DNA of 10,595 nucleotides from Spongospora subterranea (lineage: Eukaryota; Endomyxa; Phytomyxea; Plasmodiophorida; Plasmodiophoridae): assembly GCA_900404475.1 (NCBI GenBank), contig OUQQ01000664.1, positions 1 through 10,595 of the forward strand. Reading direction: 5' to 3'. Positions 9,236-10,595 of the stretch are shown one piece after another. A model generated the notes under the pieces. It ran no database searches, was not told the origin of the DNA, and saw only the letters and a program-made list of their open reading frames with translations. The translations under genes and the position numbers were made by a program. How positions within the stretch are numbered: position 1 is the first letter of the stretch; the number at the start of each line of letters is the position of its first letter.

Positions 9236-10595
9236 TTAACGGCATACGCTGCCCGTTGCCCGAATTACCCGACAGGTAATACACTCCCCCCGTTGAAACG
9301 ACAATCGAGAGAAAAATGCTTGAACCAAACCCGGGACATCTTCGGCGATGATGTCGTGCGGGTTCCCAAGTAGCGTCGGAAACTTCAAAACCAAAATATA
9401 TTTGAAATTATGCCAGTACTTCGGCGACTGTTTGCTCTTAAACAGATAGTCGTAGTGGATGACTTTGTTCGGTTGTTCATCGTGAATCTCATTTCCGAAC
9501 GGACGCGGAATAATTTTACCTCTCACGCGAAGACAGTGTAAACAGTGCAGAGCGAAATCGTTCACTGTCGACTTCAATTTGGCCACCAGAAATGCTTGGC
9601 GATTGTGGCAAGCGTGGCGTCGCGAACAAGATGAGCTGAAAGTCCCATGTGGGCGATAACACAAATGCGGATCTGTAAAGGCTCTGTAGGAATCCATATC
9701 TGATTGTCGCGGGTCTTCCACGCCATTTCAGTCGCGTCGATGACCAGTTCGATGTCGTCGTTCAAGATGAAAACACGGCCATCGTGTGAGCGATTTGAAG
9801 AATGAATAAAATCTGACTGGGTTCTAACGATTTCAATAAGCGTTGGCCAAACAAAAGATTCGCTGAATTGGTAATCGTCGAACGAGATGCGGAGACGCTT
9901 GGCTTTAATGATTGCGTCGTCGCCGTTCGGTTTGACTGGGACGCCCCATCGGGTCCCGAGATCAGCCCAGACGTTGACTTCAACAGCCGTGTGCTGGATG
10001 TCGAAATTATATTGAGGGAGCTGTATTTCCCATCGAGCGAGGCGGTCCTCTGAGTGACGAGAAATTGAAGATGTTCGTGATGTTGGGTCGGGGATGTAGA
10101 ACAAGTTACGATGATCGGTAAATATTGTAAATGGGTGCTGGGTCTGAAGGAAATGTTTTAAACGATGGACCCCTTCAACGATAGGGAATACCTCTTTCTC
10201 TATCGTTGCTCAGAGCAGTTGACTTCCCTTAAACGAGCCACTGATGAAAACTAATGGTTCATGTTGCTGTTTCGAGAATTCTTTACCTATGTCGTTGAGC
10301 GGGATCTGTGTTAGGAAACTGACCAAAAACCGTTCAAAGTATCAGGAAAGAAGCATAGTCTCCAGTCGTCCTTAACGTGGGCCATTGGTTATTAACTTGG
10401 TGAGAACTTGCTTGAACTCGGAACAACAATTGGCATGTTCAGACGTCCACCCCCCTTGATGGACAAGATTGACGAGTCGCAACTGTGTTTGCTTGAATCA
10501 ATCGACAATTTTGGAGCAGCGGACTAGTAGTCTCTGCAAAGGGTCGATCAATTGTGCATAACGTGGTATATTCCCTCGTATCCAGTTGATGGAGC
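9236..10595 (-). pseudogene. Decayed Ty3/gypsy pol: RT C-terminus, RNase H, integrase N-terminus
   Basis: Read on the minus strand from the window edge. First comes the RT thumb (NWIRGNIPRYAQLIDPLQRL), then RNase H with QQHEPLVFISGSFKGSQ, TIEKEVFPIVE and FTDHRNLFYIPDP. RWEIQLPQYNFDIQH and NVWADLGTRWG follow, marking the RNase H end. The integrase H2C2 zinc finger (AHMGLSAH ... CLHC) comes next, then the start of the integrase core (NKVIHYDYLFK, first Asp). Pol makes and integrates retrotransposon DNA. Damage is plain: four in-frame stops upstream of 10104, including TGA at 10210-10212 where Trp is expected, and a frameshift near 9575-9600 just after WWPN. The integrase core also ends at 9236 without its second Asp and Glu. 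The element continues beyond 10595; no LTR was recognised below 9236. Confidence 0.88.

Noticed and set aside
9868..10053. 61-codon plus-strand frame
   Set aside because: Antisense to the gypsy RNase H-integrase reading.

Overview
The window is eukaryotic nuclear DNA. The tRNA has internal A and B boxes and an oligo-T terminator, and at least two genes carry short GT-AG introns that can be placed exactly because the protein families on either side are recognisable. Introns are mostly 50-58 bp (one of 137 bp). The protein families (a 7TM-RGS fusion, an SRPK-type kinase), short introns, and Ty3/gypsy and PIF/Harbinger remnants suggest a protist such as an oomycete or another stramenopile. That taxonomic guess is inference; a plasmodiophorid or other protist is not excluded.

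Layout. 1-803: no intact gene; scattered short open frames and a possible RNase H scrap. 804-2575 (+): a four-exon gene for a seven-transmembrane protein fused to an RGS domain, a candidate G-protein regulator or receptor. 2675-3641 (+): a poorly resolved area with a half SAM-like domain, several short open segments and a 142-codon open frame without its own ATG. 3598-5408 (+): a five-exon SR-protein kinase (SRPK) with all catalytic motifs. 5508-6352 (-): a degenerate, helix-rich gene of unknown function. It ends abruptly where PIF/Harbinger sequence begins.

6353-7871: two PIF/Harbinger pieces, head to head. The larger has terminal inverted repeats, a truncated Myb/SANT-like ORF from one end and a truncated DDE transposase from the other, joined by a large internal deletion. 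7895-7966 (-): an intact tRNA-Thr(UGU), about 24 bp from the repeat of the Harbinger element. 7967-9235: no confident gene; a 47-bp inverted repeat and two hairpins. 9236-10595 (-): a decayed Ty3/gypsy pol (RT thumb, RNase H, integrase N-terminus) running off the window.

The two solid protein genes have no obvious operational link: one is membrane G-protein signalling, the other splicing-factor phosphorylation. The right half is a transposon graveyard around one tRNA gene. No wholly new system is demonstrated. The best leads are the 7TM-RGS fusion, the split SAM-like locus, and the truncated minus-strand gene next to the Harbinger junction.
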